Assembly: GCA_002733605.1 (NCBI GenBank)
Contig: NVWK01000012.1
Location: 80,506-144,505, forward strand
Source: Robiginitomaculum sp.
Lineage (GTDB): Bacteria; Pseudomonadota; Alphaproteobacteria; Caulobacterales; Maricaulaceae
DNA: 64,000 nt
Direction: 5' to 3'
The stretch's first letter is position 1; the number at the start of each line of letters is the position of its first letter. The position numbers and the translations under genes are program-made. Under the pieces are notes generated by a model that was not told where the DNA came from, made no database searches, and worked only from the letters and a program-made list of their open reading frames with translations. This document shows, piece by piece, positions 46,398-56,278 of this stretch.

Positions 46398-47909
46398 CTA
46401 CAGATCAAGCAACATGCGTTCAGGGTCTTCCAGACATTCTTTGACACGGACAAGGAATGTCACTGCACCCTTACCGTCAACAATACGGTGATCGTAGGAC
46501 AGGGCCAGATACATCATTGGCCGGATCACAATCTGGTCGTCAATGACCACGGCCCGTTTTTCGATCTTGTGCATGCCGAGGATGCCGGATTGTGGCGGGT
46601 TCAAAATCGGGGATGACATCAGGGAGCCGTAAACACCACCATTGGAAATGGTGAATGTGCCGCCGCTCATATCGTCCATAGACAATTTACCGTCACGGGC
46701 TTTTTGACCAAGCGCACCGATGCCTTTTTCAATACCTGCCAAAGACAATGTATCTGCATCGCGCAAGACCGGCACAACCAGACCTTTTTCCGTGCCGACA
46801 GCAATGGAAACATCATAGTAGTTTTTGTAGATAACGTCTGTACCGTCAATTTCCGCGTTCACGGTTGGTACGTCTTTCAAAGCGGTTACACAGGCTTTGA
46901 CGAAAAAGCTCATAAAGCCAAGTTTTACACCGTGCTTGTCAATAAACACCTGCTTATATTTTTTGCGCATTTCCATAACGCTGGTCATATCGACCTCATT
47001 ATAGGTGGTCAGCATAGCGGCCGTATTTTGTGCGTCTTTGAGGCGGCGTGCAATTGTCTGGCGCAAGCGCGACATGCGTACACGTTCTTCGCGCGGGCCG
47101 GTTTCGCGGGGTGCGCTGACAGTGGCAATCGGCGCGGCCGGAGCAGGAGCCGGGGCCGCTTTTGCAGCAAGGGCATCGCCCTTGGTGATCCGGCCATCTT
47201 TGCCAGAACCTGCAATAGCGCTAGCGTCTAGTCCTTTTTCTGCAATGACGCGCTGAGCGGACGGCATCGGGTCTTTTGTTGTCGATGGGGCGGGCGCAGT
47301 GGACGCAATGGCTACAGGCGCCGCACTTGGCGCAGACGCGGCAGGCGCATCACCTGTTGTCAGTTTTGCCAAGGTCGCCCCGACCAAAGCGACTTCGCCT
47401 TCGGGAATGAGAATTTCGCTTAGGATACCAGCGCTTGGCGCGACCAATTCCTGAGCGGCTTTATCGGTTTCCAACTCGACCAGAGCTTCGTCCTTTGCCA
47501 CCGTGTCGCCAGCCTGTTTCAGCCACGTCGCAACGGTCACTTCGGTTACGCTTTCGCCGACATTGGGCACATCAATATTTATCACTTCACCAGAGGCGGA
47601 GTCTGCGGCCGGTTTTGTCTCTGCTGGGGCTTCGGCTTTTGGAGCTTCAGCTTTTGCGGGCGCAGTGGCGGCCCCTTCGGAAGACATGCGGGCAATGACC
47701 ACGCCGATTTCTGCGTTTTCACCCTCAGGGACGAGGATTTCCGTGAGCACGCCATCCTCGGGGGCCACAAGTTCCTGCGCCGCTTTATCGGTTTCCAACT
47801 CGACAAGGGCTTCGTCTTTTTTGACGCTATCGCCAACCTGTTTCATCCAGACGGCAATGGTAACCTCGGCAACACTTTCGCCTACATTCGGGACTGTAAT
47901 ATCTGTCAT
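46398..47909 (-). CDS. sucB: 2-oxoglutarate dehydrogenase E2 (dihydrolipoyl succinyltransferase) with two lipoyl domains
   Basis: 503 residues. Two tandem lipoyl domains: '[20 protein letters not shown]' with '[19 protein letters not shown]', and a second copy from about residue 110 with '[19 protein letters not shown]'; both keep the lipoylated Lys in 'ETDKA'. Pro/Ala linkers, a peripheral-subunit-binding domain ('[20 protein letters not shown]'), and a catalytic domain ending in '[15 protein letters not shown]'. Most SucB proteins have one lipoyl domain and about 400 residues. Nine bases separate it from sucA. Confidence 0.96.
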   Translation of the reverse strand: MTDITVPNVGESVAEVTIAVWMKQVGDSVKKDEALVELETDKAAQELVAPEDGVLTEILVPEGENAEIGVVIARMSSEGAATAPAKAEAPKAEAPAETKPAADSASGEVINIDVPNVGESVTEVTVATWLKQAGDTVAKDEALVELETDKAAQELVAPSAGILSEILIPEGEVALVGATLAKLTTGDAPAASAPSAAPVAIASTAPAPSTTKDPMPSAQRVIAEKGLDASAIAGSGKDGRITKGDALAAKAAPAPAPAAPIATVSAPRETGPREERVRMSRLRQTIARRLKDAQNTAAMLTTYNEVDMTSVMEMRKKYKQVFIDKHGVKLGFMSFFVKACVTALKDVPTVNAEIDGTDVIYKNYYDVSIAVGTEKGLVVPVLRDADTLSLAGIEKGIGALGQKARDGKLSMDDMSGGTFTISNGGVYGSLMSSPILNPPQSGILGMHKIEKRAVVIDDQIVIRPMMYLALSYDHRIVDGKGAVTFLVRVKECLEDPERMLLDL

Positions 47910-47918
47910 AATCTCACT

Positions 47919-50876
47919 CTACTTCGCAAAAGATTCATCTAATATAGCCTGCTGTTCGGCTTTATGTTTACTGGCAATCCCGGTCGCGGTTGATGCACTT
48001 GCCTTGCGACCAACATAATGTGGACGGGGGTGCTTGGCGCCGATTTCCGCAAGGGTTTCCTCGAGAAACGGTTCAATAAATGACCATGCGCCCATGTTTT
48101 TAGGCTCTTCCTGACACCAGACTATGTCTGCGTTTTTAAACCGGCCCAACTCAACCACAAGCGCGTCGCCGGGATAGGGGAATAATTGTTCGACCCGCAT
48201 AAGATACACATCTTTGCGCTTGAGTTTTTCACGCTCTTCAAACAATTCATAATAAACTTTGCCCGTGCACAAAACTACACGCTTGATCTTGTCGTCCTCG
48301 ACAAGGCGGACTTCGCCGTCATGCGGGTTATATTCCGCGTCATCCCATAACACCCGATGGAAGCACGAACCCGGCCCCATTTCTTCAAGGGTCGAGACAC
48401 ATCGTTTATGGCGCAATAATGATTTCGGGGTCATGATAATCAGGGGTTTGCGGAAATTACGATGCACTTGGCGGCGTAGCACATGGAAGTAATTGGACGG
48501 TGTTGTTATATTACACACTTGCATATTATCTTCGGCGCACATTTGCAGATAACGCTCTAGGCGCGCAGAGGAATGCTCTGGCCCCTGCCCTTCATAACCA
48601 TGCGGTAACAACAAAACCAAACCCGACATACGTAGCCATTTTTGCTCGGCAGAGGAAATAAACTGGTCCATCACGACCTGCGCGCCATTGGCAAAATCGC
48701 CAAATTGGGCTTCCCAAAGTGTCAGGGCTTTCGGCTCGGTAATCGAGAACCCGTATTCAAACCCGAGCACGGCATTTTCAGACAACATGGAATCCAGCAC
48801 TTGATAGTATTCCTGTCCTTCTTCGAGATGATTTAGGGGGGTGTAACGGGCTTCGGTTTCCTGATTGACAATATGACTATGGCGTTGTGAAAATGTGCCG
48901 CGTCCACAATCCTGACCCGACAAACGCACGGCATGCCCTTTGATCAGCAGGCTACCGAAAGCAAGATGCTCGGCCAAGGCCCAGTCTATATTTTCGCCGG
49001 ATTCTATTTTTGTGCGGCGGGCATTGAGTAATTTTTTCAGGGTTCTGTGACACCCGGAATCTTCGGGAATGGTTGTGATCCTGTCCCCGATCATTTTCAG
49101 GGTTTCAATTTTAACGGCCGTATCGCCACGTCTCTTTTGATCTCCCTTGGGGAGTTGAATGCCCGACCATACGCCTGCCAACCAATCGGGCGCCTTGGTT
49201 TCAAATGATTGAGCTGTATCGAACTCCTGTTCAAGGAAGTCCGTAAATTTGTCTTTCATGGCCAAATATTCAGCTTCACTCATCGTGCCGTTGGCAATCA
49301 AGCGCGCACCGTAAATATCGCGTGTGGATTTTTTGCCTTTGATGGTTTTGTACATGATCGGCTGGGTAAAGCTTGGATCATCACCTTCATTATGGCCATA
49401 GCGTCGATAGCAGATCAAATCCAACACCACATCTTTGCCAAAGGTTTGGCGATATTCTGTTGCCACACGCGCCGCAAAAACAACCGCTTCAGGATCGTCG
49501 CCATTCACATGGAAGATCGGTGTTTCCACCATCATGGCCACATCGGTCGGATACGGGGTTGAACGGGAAAAATGCGGAGATGTGGTAAAACCGATCTGGT
49601 TATTGACGATCACATGCATGGTGCCGCCAGTTTTGTAGCCCAATAGGCCAGACAAGCCAAAACATTCTGTAATCACCCCTTGGCCGGCAAAGGCAGCATC
49701 CCCGTGCAACAACACAGCCATGACTTTCTCGCCGTCGACACTATGATGGGTGCCTTGCATCATTTGTTGTTTAGCCCGGGTTTTCCCGATCACAATCGGA
49801 TTCACGGCTTCGAGATGGGACGGGTTCGGGGCCAGAGACAAATGCACTTCATTGCCATTGAAGACCCGGTCAGAGGATGCACCCAAATGGTATTTCACAT
49901 CGCCGGAGCCAAAGTCTTGGGAGCCAGAGCTGACCCCGCCTAGGAATTCAAAGAAAATCGCCTGATACGGCTTGGCCAGCACGGCGGCCAAGACATTGAG
50001 GCGTCCACGATGGGGCATGCCGAAATTGATGTCTTTGACACCCATAGCGCCGCCAACCTTGATGATTTGCTCAAGGGCGGGAATAAGGCTCTCGGCCCCG
50101 TCCAGACCGAAACGTTTCGTGCCCGGATAGCGTTTTTGTAATAAATCTTCAAACGCTTGCGCTTCGATCAGTTTTTGCAAAATGGCTTTGCGACCTTCGG
50201 GCGTAAATTGAATTTCCTTGTCCGGGCCTTCAATCCGCTCTTGCAGCCAGCGCTTCTCGACAGGGTCAGACACATGCATGAATTGTATGCCAAATGTCGA
50301 ACAATAGGTTCTGTGCACAATATCCAGAATTTCGCGCAAGGTCGCCGTTTCCAGCCCCAGTACATTGTCGATATAAATCGGACGGTCATAATCTTCTGCA
50401 CTAAATCCGTAAGTTAACGGCTCCAGTTCGGGGTGCGGCTCGCGCTTCACGAGGCCAAGCGGATCAAGGTCGGCAATCAAATGCCCGCGAATACGGTAGG
50501 CGCGGATCAGCATGAGCGCGCGCAAGCTATCTTTGGTGGCTTGGCGGATATCTTCAACGCTTGCAGAAGGTTGGGTCGCCTTGATTTTGACGCCTAAGTC
50601 TTCCTCGGGCCATTCCCCCGTGAGGGCGGATGTCCACTCTCCATTTGGATCTTGTGGCCAGTCTTTGCGCTTCCATGATGGCCCATCTGCGGTTTTTTGT
50701 ACCTGAGCCTGCTCTTCACCCAATGTGTCAAAATAGGCGCGCCAGCTGGCGTCCACCGCGTTCGGGTTTTCGCTGTAGCGGGCCTGCATTTGTTCCAGAT
50801 AGACTGCATTGGTCCCTCCCAGATACAATGTGTCTAGGAAGTCCTGATTTTGCTGTGAGCGCGGTTTGTTCACCAT
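47919..50876 (-). CDS. sucA: 2-oxoglutarate dehydrogenase E1
   Basis: 985 residues. Thiamine-diphosphate-dependent decarboxylase of the TCA cycle. N-terminal E2-binding 'YLEQMQARYSENPNAVDASW', then 'FGMPHRGRLNVLA', 'LHGDAAFAGQGVI', 'NNQIGFTT', 'DLICYRRYGHNEGDDPSFTQ', and C-terminal 'CQEEPKNMGAWSF'. GAGG lies 6 bases before the ATG. Followed by sucB in the same operon; 65 bp downstream of sucD. Confidence 0.98.
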   Translation of the reverse strand: MVNKPRSQQNQDFLDTLYLGGTNAVYLEQMQARYSENPNAVDASWRAYFDTLGEEQAQVQKTADGPSWKRKDWPQDPNGEWTSALTGEWPEEDLGVKIKATQPSASVEDIRQATKDSLRALMLIRAYRIRGHLIADLDPLGLVKREPHPELEPLTYGFSAEDYDRPIYIDNVLGLETATLREILDIVHRTYCSTFGIQFMHVSDPVEKRWLQERIEGPDKEIQFTPEGRKAILQKLIEAQAFEDLLQKRYPGTKRFGLDGAESLIPALEQIIKVGGAMGVKDINFGMPHRGRLNVLAAVLAKPYQAIFFEFLGGVSSGSQDFGSGDVKYHLGASSDRVFNGNEVHLSLAPNPSHLEAVNPIVIGKTRAKQQMMQGTHHSVDGEKVMAVLLHGDAAFAGQGVITECFGLSGLLGYKTGGTMHVIVNNQIGFTTSPHFSRSTPYPTDVAMMVETPIFHVNGDDPEAVVFAARVATEYRQTFGKDVVLDLICYRRYGHNEGDDPSFTQPIMYKTIKGKKSTRDIYGARLIANGTMSEAEYLAMKDKFTDFLEQEFDTAQSFETKAPDWLAGVWSGIQLPKGDQKRRGDTAVKIETLKMIGDRITTIPEDSGCHRTLKKLLNARRTKIESGENIDWALAEHLAFGSLLIKGHAVRLSGQDCGRGTFSQRHSHIVNQETEARYTPLNHLEEGQEYYQVLDSMLSENAVLGFEYGFSITEPKALTLWEAQFGDFANGAQVVMDQFISSAEQKWLRMSGLVLLLPHGYEGQGPEHSSARLERYLQMCAEDNMQVCNITTPSNYFHVLRRQVHRNFRKPLIIMTPKSLLRHKRCVSTLEEMGPGSCFHRVLWDDAEYNPHDGEVRLVEDDKIKRVVLCTGKVYYELFEEREKLKRKDVYLMRVEQLFPYPGDALVVELGRFKNADIVWCQEEPKNMGAWSFIEPFLEETLAEIGAKHPRPHYVGRKASASTATGIASKHKAEQQAILDESFAK

Positions 50877-50941
50877 GAGTTACCTCGGTGTTATTGTTGT
50901 CTTGCGTTGTGTGCACCCCACATTAACCATAAGGGTGTTAC

Positions 50942-51826
50942 CTATCCTTTAAGCACAGTCATAAGAGTTTCGCCTAATTTTGCAGGCGATAATGATACGG
51001 TTACACCTGCGGCTTCGAGAGCTGCAATCTTATCTTCCGCGCCGCCTTTACCACCAGATACAATCGCGCCCGCATGGCCCATTGTACGGCCCGGAGGGGC
51101 TGTACGGCCTGCGATAAAGCCAACGACCGGCTTGGAGCGTCCTTTTTTAGCTTGATGGGCTAGATATTCAGCCGCCTCTTCTTCGGCAGAGCCGCCAATT
51201 TCGCCAATCATGATGATTGATTTGGTTTCGTCATCGCCAAGGAATAAATCCAGACAGTCAATAAAACTGGTGCCATTGATCGGATCACCGCCAATGCCAA
51301 TCGCCGTGGTCTGGCCAAGGCCAACCTGTGTGGTCTGGAACACGGCTTCATAGGTCAATGTTCCTGAACGCGAAACCACGCCAACAGAGCCTTTTTTGAA
51401 AATTTTGCCCGGCATAATGCCGATCTTACACTCATTCGGGGTCAGAACACCCGGACAGTTTGGCCCAATCAGACGGGATTTAGAGCCACAGAGCGCGCGT
51501 TTCACGGCGATCATATCGGCCACAGGCACACCCTCGGTAATGGCGACGATCAATTCCATTTCGGCGTCAATGGCTTCCAGGATCGAATCAGCCGCGAATG
51601 GCGGCGGCACATAAATAACGGTTGCTGTCGCACCGGTGACGGCTCTGGCTTCCGCAACCGTATTAAAGTTTGGCAGGCCGAGATGGGTTGTACCGCCTTT
51701 GCCGGGCGTGACCCCCGCGACCATTTGCGTGCCATAAGCCTGCGCCTGCTCGGTGTGGAATGTACCGGTTTTGCCGGTCATGCCCTGGGTAATCACTTTG
51801 GTATCTTTGTTTATAAGCACAGACAT
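50942..51826 (-). CDS. sucD: Succinate-CoA ligase alpha subunit
   Basis: 294 residues. CoA-binding Rossmann domain '[17 protein letters not shown]', the phosphohistidine in '[11 protein letters not shown]' and '[16 protein letters not shown]'. Pairs with SucC to make ATP or GTP from succinyl-CoA. Unusually, its partner sucC is not adjacent: a 190-residue secreted-protein gene lies between, ending 11 bp before sucD. Confidence 0.98.
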   Translation of the reverse strand: MSVLINKDTKVITQGMTGKTGTFHTEQAQAYGTQMVAGVTPGKGGTTHLGLPNFNTVAEARAVTGATATVIYVPPPFAADSILEAIDAEMELIVAITEGVPVADMIAVKRALCGSKSRLIGPNCPGVLTPNECKIGIMPGKIFKKGSVGVVSRSGTLTYEAVFQTTQVGLGQTTAIGIGGDPINGTSFIDCLDLFLGDDETKSIIMIGEIGGSAEEEAAEYLAHQAKKGRSKPVVGFIAGRTAPPGRTMGHAGAIVSGGKGGAEDKIAALEAAGVTVSLSPAKLGETLMTVLKG

Positions 51827-51837
51827 ATATTATCTTT

Positions 51838-52410
51838 CTATTTAGCATATCGAGGCACGATAACAGTTAAGTTCGTCCCTGCTTCATTCAGCTTTGTACT
51901 ATCAGTCATTACAATTAGGCTTCCCACAACCAGTTCATCATATTTCCAAATACGCATTCTTTGTCCACCTGAAGAATCATCGGCAATAGGGGATTGAGGG
52001 AACGTTAAATATTTCCGCAAAGTAGCTAAAACTTTTTTAGACGGAGCATAAGGGTTTGCAATAGAACAAACCGCGACAGGCGGATTTTCTGTTTCTACAA
52101 TCGAGACTCCCAACATAACCGAAAACTTAGGCTCAATCTCTATAAGCCACGCCTTAAACCACGAGCTGGGGTCTTGCGGAGCTAAAATTTTAGCCATGTC
52201 CCCATTAAGTTCCCTCCATTCAAAAACACGGGCTGCGCTTTCCACCTTATCAACCCTAGGCATTGTTTGCACACAATGGCCTATGAAATTTTTAGAAAAT
52301 TTTTCGATAAAGTCAGGAGCAGCGTACTTGGCGTACTTATCCTCTTGAGCGAATACATTACAAGGCAAGAAAACCATTAACAAAACAAAACAAGTTATTA
52401 ACCTAATCAT
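51838..52410 (-). CDS. Secreted hypothetical protein inserted between sucC and sucD
   Basis: 190 residues from ATG 52410 (AGGAGAGAGGG directly upstream); the track start at 52458 adds a charged leader and is less likely. Signal peptide 'MIRLITCFVLLMVFLPCNVFA', then a mature domain with two Cys ('GHCVQTMP', 'AVCSIANP') that could pair, 'DPSSWFKAWLIEIEPKFSVM' and no recognised motif. It is visibly more AT-rich than the suc genes around it. Same strand and tight spacing (11 bp to sucD) suggest it is co-expressed. Possibly a late insertion; function unknown. Confidence 0.75.
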   Translation of the reverse strand: MIRLITCFVLLMVFLPCNVFAQEDKYAKYAAPDFIEKFSKNFIGHCVQTMPRVDKVESAARVFEWRELNGDMAKILAPQDPSSWFKAWLIEIEPKFSVMLGVSIVETENPPVAVCSIANPYAPSKKVLATLRKYLTFPQSPIADDSSGGQRMRIWKYDELVVGSLIVMTDSTKLNEAGTNLTVIVPRYAK

Positions 52411-52463
52411 CCCTCTCTCCTGTCGAGTATGTGCCTTGACGCTTGAAGCCACCGCCAAACACC

Positions 52464-53669
52464 CTAGCCTTTTCTTCGCGCTTGCACAGCGGCAACAATT
52501 TTTTGGGCAGCGTCATCAAGATCGTCAGCGGCAAGCACGTCTACATCGCTATCATTGATAATTTTCTTGCCGGCTTCGACATTTGTACCTTCAAGGCGCA
52601 CAACAAGGGGAACCGTAAGACCAACCTCGCCGACAGCCGTAACAATGCCCTGTGCAATCACATCGCATTTCATGATGCCGCCAAAGATATTGACCAATAT
52701 GCCTTGGACATTGTCATCGGAGGTAATGATTTTAAAGGCCTGAATAATGTTCTCTGTCGTGGCCCCGCCCCCGACATCGAGGAAGTTGGCAGGCTCTTCA
52801 CCGTAAAGCTTGATGATATCCATAGTGGACATAGCCAAGCCAGCCCCGTTGACCATACAGCCGATTGTGCCGTCCAGAGCAATATAGGACAGGCCGTATT
52901 TGTCGGCTTCGACTTCTTTTGCGTCCGCTTCGGTTTCGTCGCGCAAGGCCTGAATATCAGGATGGCGGAACAGAGCATTGTCGTCAAAGCTGATTTTTGC
53001 GTCCAGACAATGCAGGTTTTGGTCTTCGGTCACGATCAACGGATTGATCTCGAGCATGGACATGTCTTTGGCCAAAAAGCCTTCATATAATATTTTACCA
53101 ATCTTGGCAGCTTGCTTGGCTAAATCACCAGAGAGCTTAAACGCGGCTGCAAGTGTGCGGCCATGATGGGGCATAAAGCCTGTCGCCGGATCAACATCAA
53201 AGGTGATGATTTTTTCAGGTGTGTCGCGGGCAACCCCTTCGATATCCATACCGCCCTCTGTCGAGGCCACGAAGGAAACGCGCGAGGTTTGACGGTCTAC
53301 CAAGAGAGACAGATAGAACTCTTTATCAATATCGGAACCAAATTCAATATACAGACGATTGACCTGTTTACCGACCGGGCCGGTTTGGTGGGTCACGAGT
53401 GTATTGCCGAGCATTTCTTTGGCGTTTTGCACCACTTCTTCAACGGACCAAGACAAACGCACGCCGCCTTTATCGCCAGCCGCGTCTTCTTTAAATGTGC
53501 CCTTGCCGCGACCACCTGCGTGGATTTGTGATTTGACCACCCAAAGCGGGCCGCCTAATTCTTTTGCAGCCGCCTCGGCTTCGCTCGCGTCGAAAATCGC
53601 GATGCCTTTGGAAACAGGTACGCCGAGTGATTTTAGGACTGCCTTGCCCTGATATTCGTGAATGTCCAT
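52464..53669 (-). CDS. sucC: Succinate-CoA ligase beta subunit
   Basis: 401 residues. ATP-grasp subunit: '[19 protein letters not shown]', '[12 protein letters not shown]', '[10 protein letters not shown]', '[12 protein letters not shown]' and '[17 protein letters not shown]'. Completes succinyl-CoA to succinate conversion with SucD. Should be the first gene of the suc operon; the upstream 220 bp hold a short inverted repeat at 53726-53746 and a direct repeat at 53801. Confidence 0.98.
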   Translation of the reverse strand: MDIHEYQGKAVLKSLGVPVSKGIAIFDASEAEAAAKELGGPLWVVKSQIHAGGRGKGTFKEDAAGDKGGVRLSWSVEEVVQNAKEMLGNTLVTHQTGPVGKQVNRLYIEFGSDIDKEFYLSLLVDRQTSRVSFVASTEGGMDIEGVARDTPEKIITFDVDPATGFMPHHGRTLAAAFKLSGDLAKQAAKIGKILYEGFLAKDMSMLEINPLIVTEDQNLHCLDAKISFDDNALFRHPDIQALRDETEADAKEVEADKYGLSYIALDGTIGCMVNGAGLAMSTMDIIKLYGEEPANFLDVGGGATTENIIQAFKIITSDDNVQGILVNIFGGIMKCDVIAQGIVTAVGEVGLTVPLVVRLEGTNVEAGKKIINDSDVDVLAADDLDDAAQKIVAAVQARRKG

Positions 53670-53725
53670 GAAATATTTGCTCTCTTATACACTGTACGGG
53701 CGCGATTCGTCCCCCCGACTCTGTT

Positions 53726-53746
53726 CTGTTATAGCGCGCATAACAG
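53726..53746. repeat. Inverted repeat CTGTTAT-N7-ATAACAG upstream of sucC
   Basis: Perfect 7-bp arms around AGCGCGC, 57 bp upstream of the sucC start in the promoter region. Could be a regulator site for the suc operon or, less likely, for the divergent hydrolase gene. No downstream T run was seen. Confidence 0.4.
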
Positions 53747-53800
53747 CCCTTACAACAGCAGAAAAGCACCGTTGGGAGCATTTTCTACAGAAACCACACA

Positions 53801-53837
53801 GAAATGTGAATTGACCCGCGCGAAATGTGAATTGACC
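53801..53837. repeat. 16-bp direct repeat, 21-bp period, upstream of the hydrolase gene
   Basis: GAAATGTGAATTGACC at 53801-53816 and again at 53822-53837, exact over 16 bases. The 21-bp period places both on one DNA face, like tandem activator sites, 50 bp before the hydrolase start codon and in the sucC divergent region. Confidence 0.75.
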
Positions 53838-53888
53838 AACGTGACATGAGCTTGCACGTTTCGTTTTGTCATTACCAAGGGGTATATT

Positions 53889-54680
53889 ATGAACAAGACT
53901 TTGATTTTATCGTGTGTGTTGGCCATGGGCGTATCCGCATGTGGCACACAGGTTTCGCAGGCTAAAGAAAACGCGCCTGCAAAACATGCCACAGAAATGG
54001 AACAGACCACGCAGACAATTTTTAAAGCGTCTGACGGGGAAAGTGTATATTCTGATTTTTATGCCTCAGCCCAAGGCAAAGAGGCGCCCCTTATTCTTTT
54101 ATTTCACCAAGCCGGTGCAAATGGACGCGGCGAGTATGCGAACATCACTCCGAAACTCGTCGCACAAGGGTATAATGTTTTACAAGTTGACCAACGCAGT
54201 GGCGGCGGAAGCTTTGGCAGTCAAAACCGAACAGTGAAAGCCCGTGGCAAGTCTACGATATATTGCCCGGCCTATGCCGATATGGAAGGCGCGTTGCATT
54301 ACGCGACGGAAAACGGATATACGAAAATATTCGCGTGGGGCTCGTCCTACAGCGCCGCATTGAGCTTGAAATTGGCGGGGGAGCACGGCGATAGCCTTGC
54401 AGGGGCGCTTGCCTTTTCACCTGCATCGGGAAAAGGCATGGGCGCGTGTGCGGCCAATCAATTCATATCCGCGATCAAGATACCCACCCTTGGCCTGCGG
54501 CCCTCTTCTGAAATGCGTCCACCGGGGCAAGCTCAACGCGAATTATTTATCCAGCAGGGGCTGGAATATTTTGTATCCGAAGACGGGGTGCACGGCTCTT
54601 CCATGCTTGACCCGTCCCGGGCAAAAGGCGATGTGAAACCCACATGGGACAAGGTGTTAGCTTTTTTGAGCGCCCACTAG
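53889..54680 (+). CDS. Alpha/beta hydrolase lipoprotein (dienelactone-hydrolase-like)
   Basis: 263 residues. Lipobox-type start 'MNKTLILSCVLAMGVSAC', so the mature protein begins at Cys18. α/β-hydrolase fold: oxyanion region 'LLFHQAGANGRGEY', nucleophile elbow 'AWGSSYSAALSL' (G-S-S-Y-S, not the commoner G-x-S-x-G), and catalytic His in 'SEDGVHGSSML'. Substrate unknown. AAGGGG precedes the ATG by 8 bases. Divergent from sucC and transcribed towards the carotenoid oxygenase gene. Confidence 0.8.
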   Translation: MNKTLILSCVLAMGVSACGTQVSQAKENAPAKHATEMEQTTQTIFKASDGESVYSDFYASAQGKEAPLILLFHQAGANGRGEYANITPKLVAQGYNVLQVDQRSGGGSFGSQNRTVKARGKSTIYCPAYADMEGALHYATENGYTKIFAWGSSYSAALSLKLAGEHGDSLAGALAFSPASGKGMGACAANQFISAIKIPTLGLRPSSEMRPPGQAQRELFIQQGLEYFVSEDGVHGSSMLDPSRAKGDVKPTWDKVLAFLSAH

Positions 54681-54727
54681 CCCCCAAAGAGCACAATGTG
54701 CAAGGCGCGCAATTGGAGCGAGGTTCA

Positions 54728-56269
54728 TTACGCCGTTCCTTTCCATGCCCCATGAAAACCAAGTGGCAACGCATAGGGTAGTTCTAATATACAAACCGGC
54801 CCGTCTTCAATATGGGCTGCATCTATAATGTTTAGTTGCGTGCGCTGTGTTTCCAAATTCAGGGTCGTTCCGATCAACCAACCCTCATCTTCCCGCGATG
54901 ATCCCGGGCGCGCAAGGAACAGATGTTCCTCTACGACCGTCGCCTGACCGTAATTATGTCCGGTAATTTTACCGCTGACAAAATCATGTTTTAAAATCGA
55001 GGATTGCCCGGGAGCGTCTTCAAAGCTGTCTCCGACAGTATAAAGATAGCGCGCATTTTCCCCCATAACATTGCTGTTAAACTGCGGAAATTCATGAGCA
55101 GCCCGCTCTTTACTAACCTTCTCGACCCGTGCTTTCCCATTTTTATACAAGACCACATGCGCCAAATACGTTGGCGTTGGTTCGAACTTTTCGCCGCGCA
55201 TAACGGCGGTCGCGCCTTTGGTGATAAAACTATCATCACCCGCACACACACTAAAGCGAATATCTCCAACATTGTCTTCCCAAGCATTGCCGTAATGAAA
55301 CTGGAAACCCGGCGGTAATTCGTATTCACGTCGGGCGTCAAGATTATCTTTCTCCACCACAATCACCCGCTGGCCTTCTTGTGGCAGCCATTTAAATTTG
55401 CCGAGGAATGTATCCGATTGCTGTACGGCCTGAAAGGACGGTACGACAAAGATAAGGTGTTTTTTTGTGATGCAAAAATCGTGAATCATACCCGGCGCCA
55501 CATTTTTAAGCAGGTGCACACCCGCCAACTCCCCATTGGCATGAATTTTGTAAACCAGAAGACGGTTATGAAAAACATCCTGCCCAAAATTCCAGACCGT
55601 ACCGTCTGTGTCCACTTTCGGGTGGGCCGAGAACGGCATGCCTTTCAGCCCCTTGCCCCATGTTTTAGCCCCAAGGGTTTCTAAGGTCATATCGTCCAAA
55701 CGGTAGGCGGAACCACCCTCCCAGAGGGCGAGCAGTTCACCACCGATGGGCAAGATGCTGGTATTGGCGGCATTGAAATCATCAGGCCCGCTGACCGGCG
55801 CAGGATTGTCAATTTTTGTCCCGAACGCCGATGCCAGAAAGCGACCCGCCTTTTCTTCGCGCACATATTTATCAGTGCGCACCATACGTCCCGTATGGGA
55901 CACACCGTCCGCATTGATATGATAAGCGTGCACCATGCCGTCGCCGTCGAACCAATGGTGCAGGCGCAGCCCGTCTCTCTCGAACAAGGCCGGCCCATTG
56001 CGGTAGAACGTACCGGACAAACCGGTTGGTATTTTACCAGACACCACACGCAGTTTCGCTGTCGACATATCACTGGCAGGCACACTGCGCCAACCCAGTG
56101 TCCACGGATTTTTGCGGGAAGATTGTGCAAAGCTTTCAAAATCGCTCAGAGCAGTGTTCGCCGTACTGCTTTTTGCGAACGCGCCAATACTTGCACCAAT
56201 CCCTGCTCCGAGGCTGGCGCCCGCGCCCAATATGTGTAGTGCTGATCTACGTGTGAAATCCAGTGTCAT
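54728..56269 (-). CDS. Tat-exported carotenoid oxygenase family protein
   Basis: 513 residues. The N-terminus 'TLDFTRRSALHILGAGASLG' is a twin-arginine signal. Carotenoid-cleavage (RPE65) family: 'GTFYRNGPALFERDGLRLHHWFDGDGMVH', and the four iron-binding His are found in 'FSAHPKVD', 'GMIHDFCIT', 'FHYGNAWE' and the C-terminal 'GFHGAWKG'. Cleaves polyene or phenylpropanoid double bonds with O2; the substrate cannot be assigned. Strong AGGAGG upstream. Followed by convergent hydrolase, preceded by a DUF2141 gene on the same strand (9-bp gap). Confidence 0.92.
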   Translation of the reverse strand: MTLDFTRRSALHILGAGASLGAGIGASIGAFAKSSTANTALSDFESFAQSSRKNPWTLGWRSVPASDMSTAKLRVVSGKIPTGLSGTFYRNGPALFERDGLRLHHWFDGDGMVHAYHINADGVSHTGRMVRTDKYVREEKAGRFLASAFGTKIDNPAPVSGPDDFNAANTSILPIGGELLALWEGGSAYRLDDMTLETLGAKTWGKGLKGMPFSAHPKVDTDGTVWNFGQDVFHNRLLVYKIHANGELAGVHLLKNVAPGMIHDFCITKKHLIFVVPSFQAVQQSDTFLGKFKWLPQEGQRVIVVEKDNLDARREYELPPGFQFHYGNAWEDNVGDIRFSVCAGDDSFITKGATAVMRGEKFEPTPTYLAHVVLYKNGKARVEKVSKERAAHEFPQFNSNVMGENARYLYTVGDSFEDAPGQSSILKHDFVSGKITGHNYGQATVVEEHLFLARPGSSREDEGWLIGTTLNLETQRTQLNIIDAAHIEDGPVCILELPYALPLGFHGAWKGTA

Positions 56270-56278
56270 CGCTGCCTC

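Noticed and set aside
46704-47231. Plus-strand ORF of 175 residues over sucB
   Set aside because: Antisense shadow of the E2 catalytic domain and linker; no motif.
53914-54237. ORF of 107 residues overlapping the hydrolase gene
   Set aside because: Out-of-frame shadow; the hydrolase frame has lipobox, nucleophile and His motifs.
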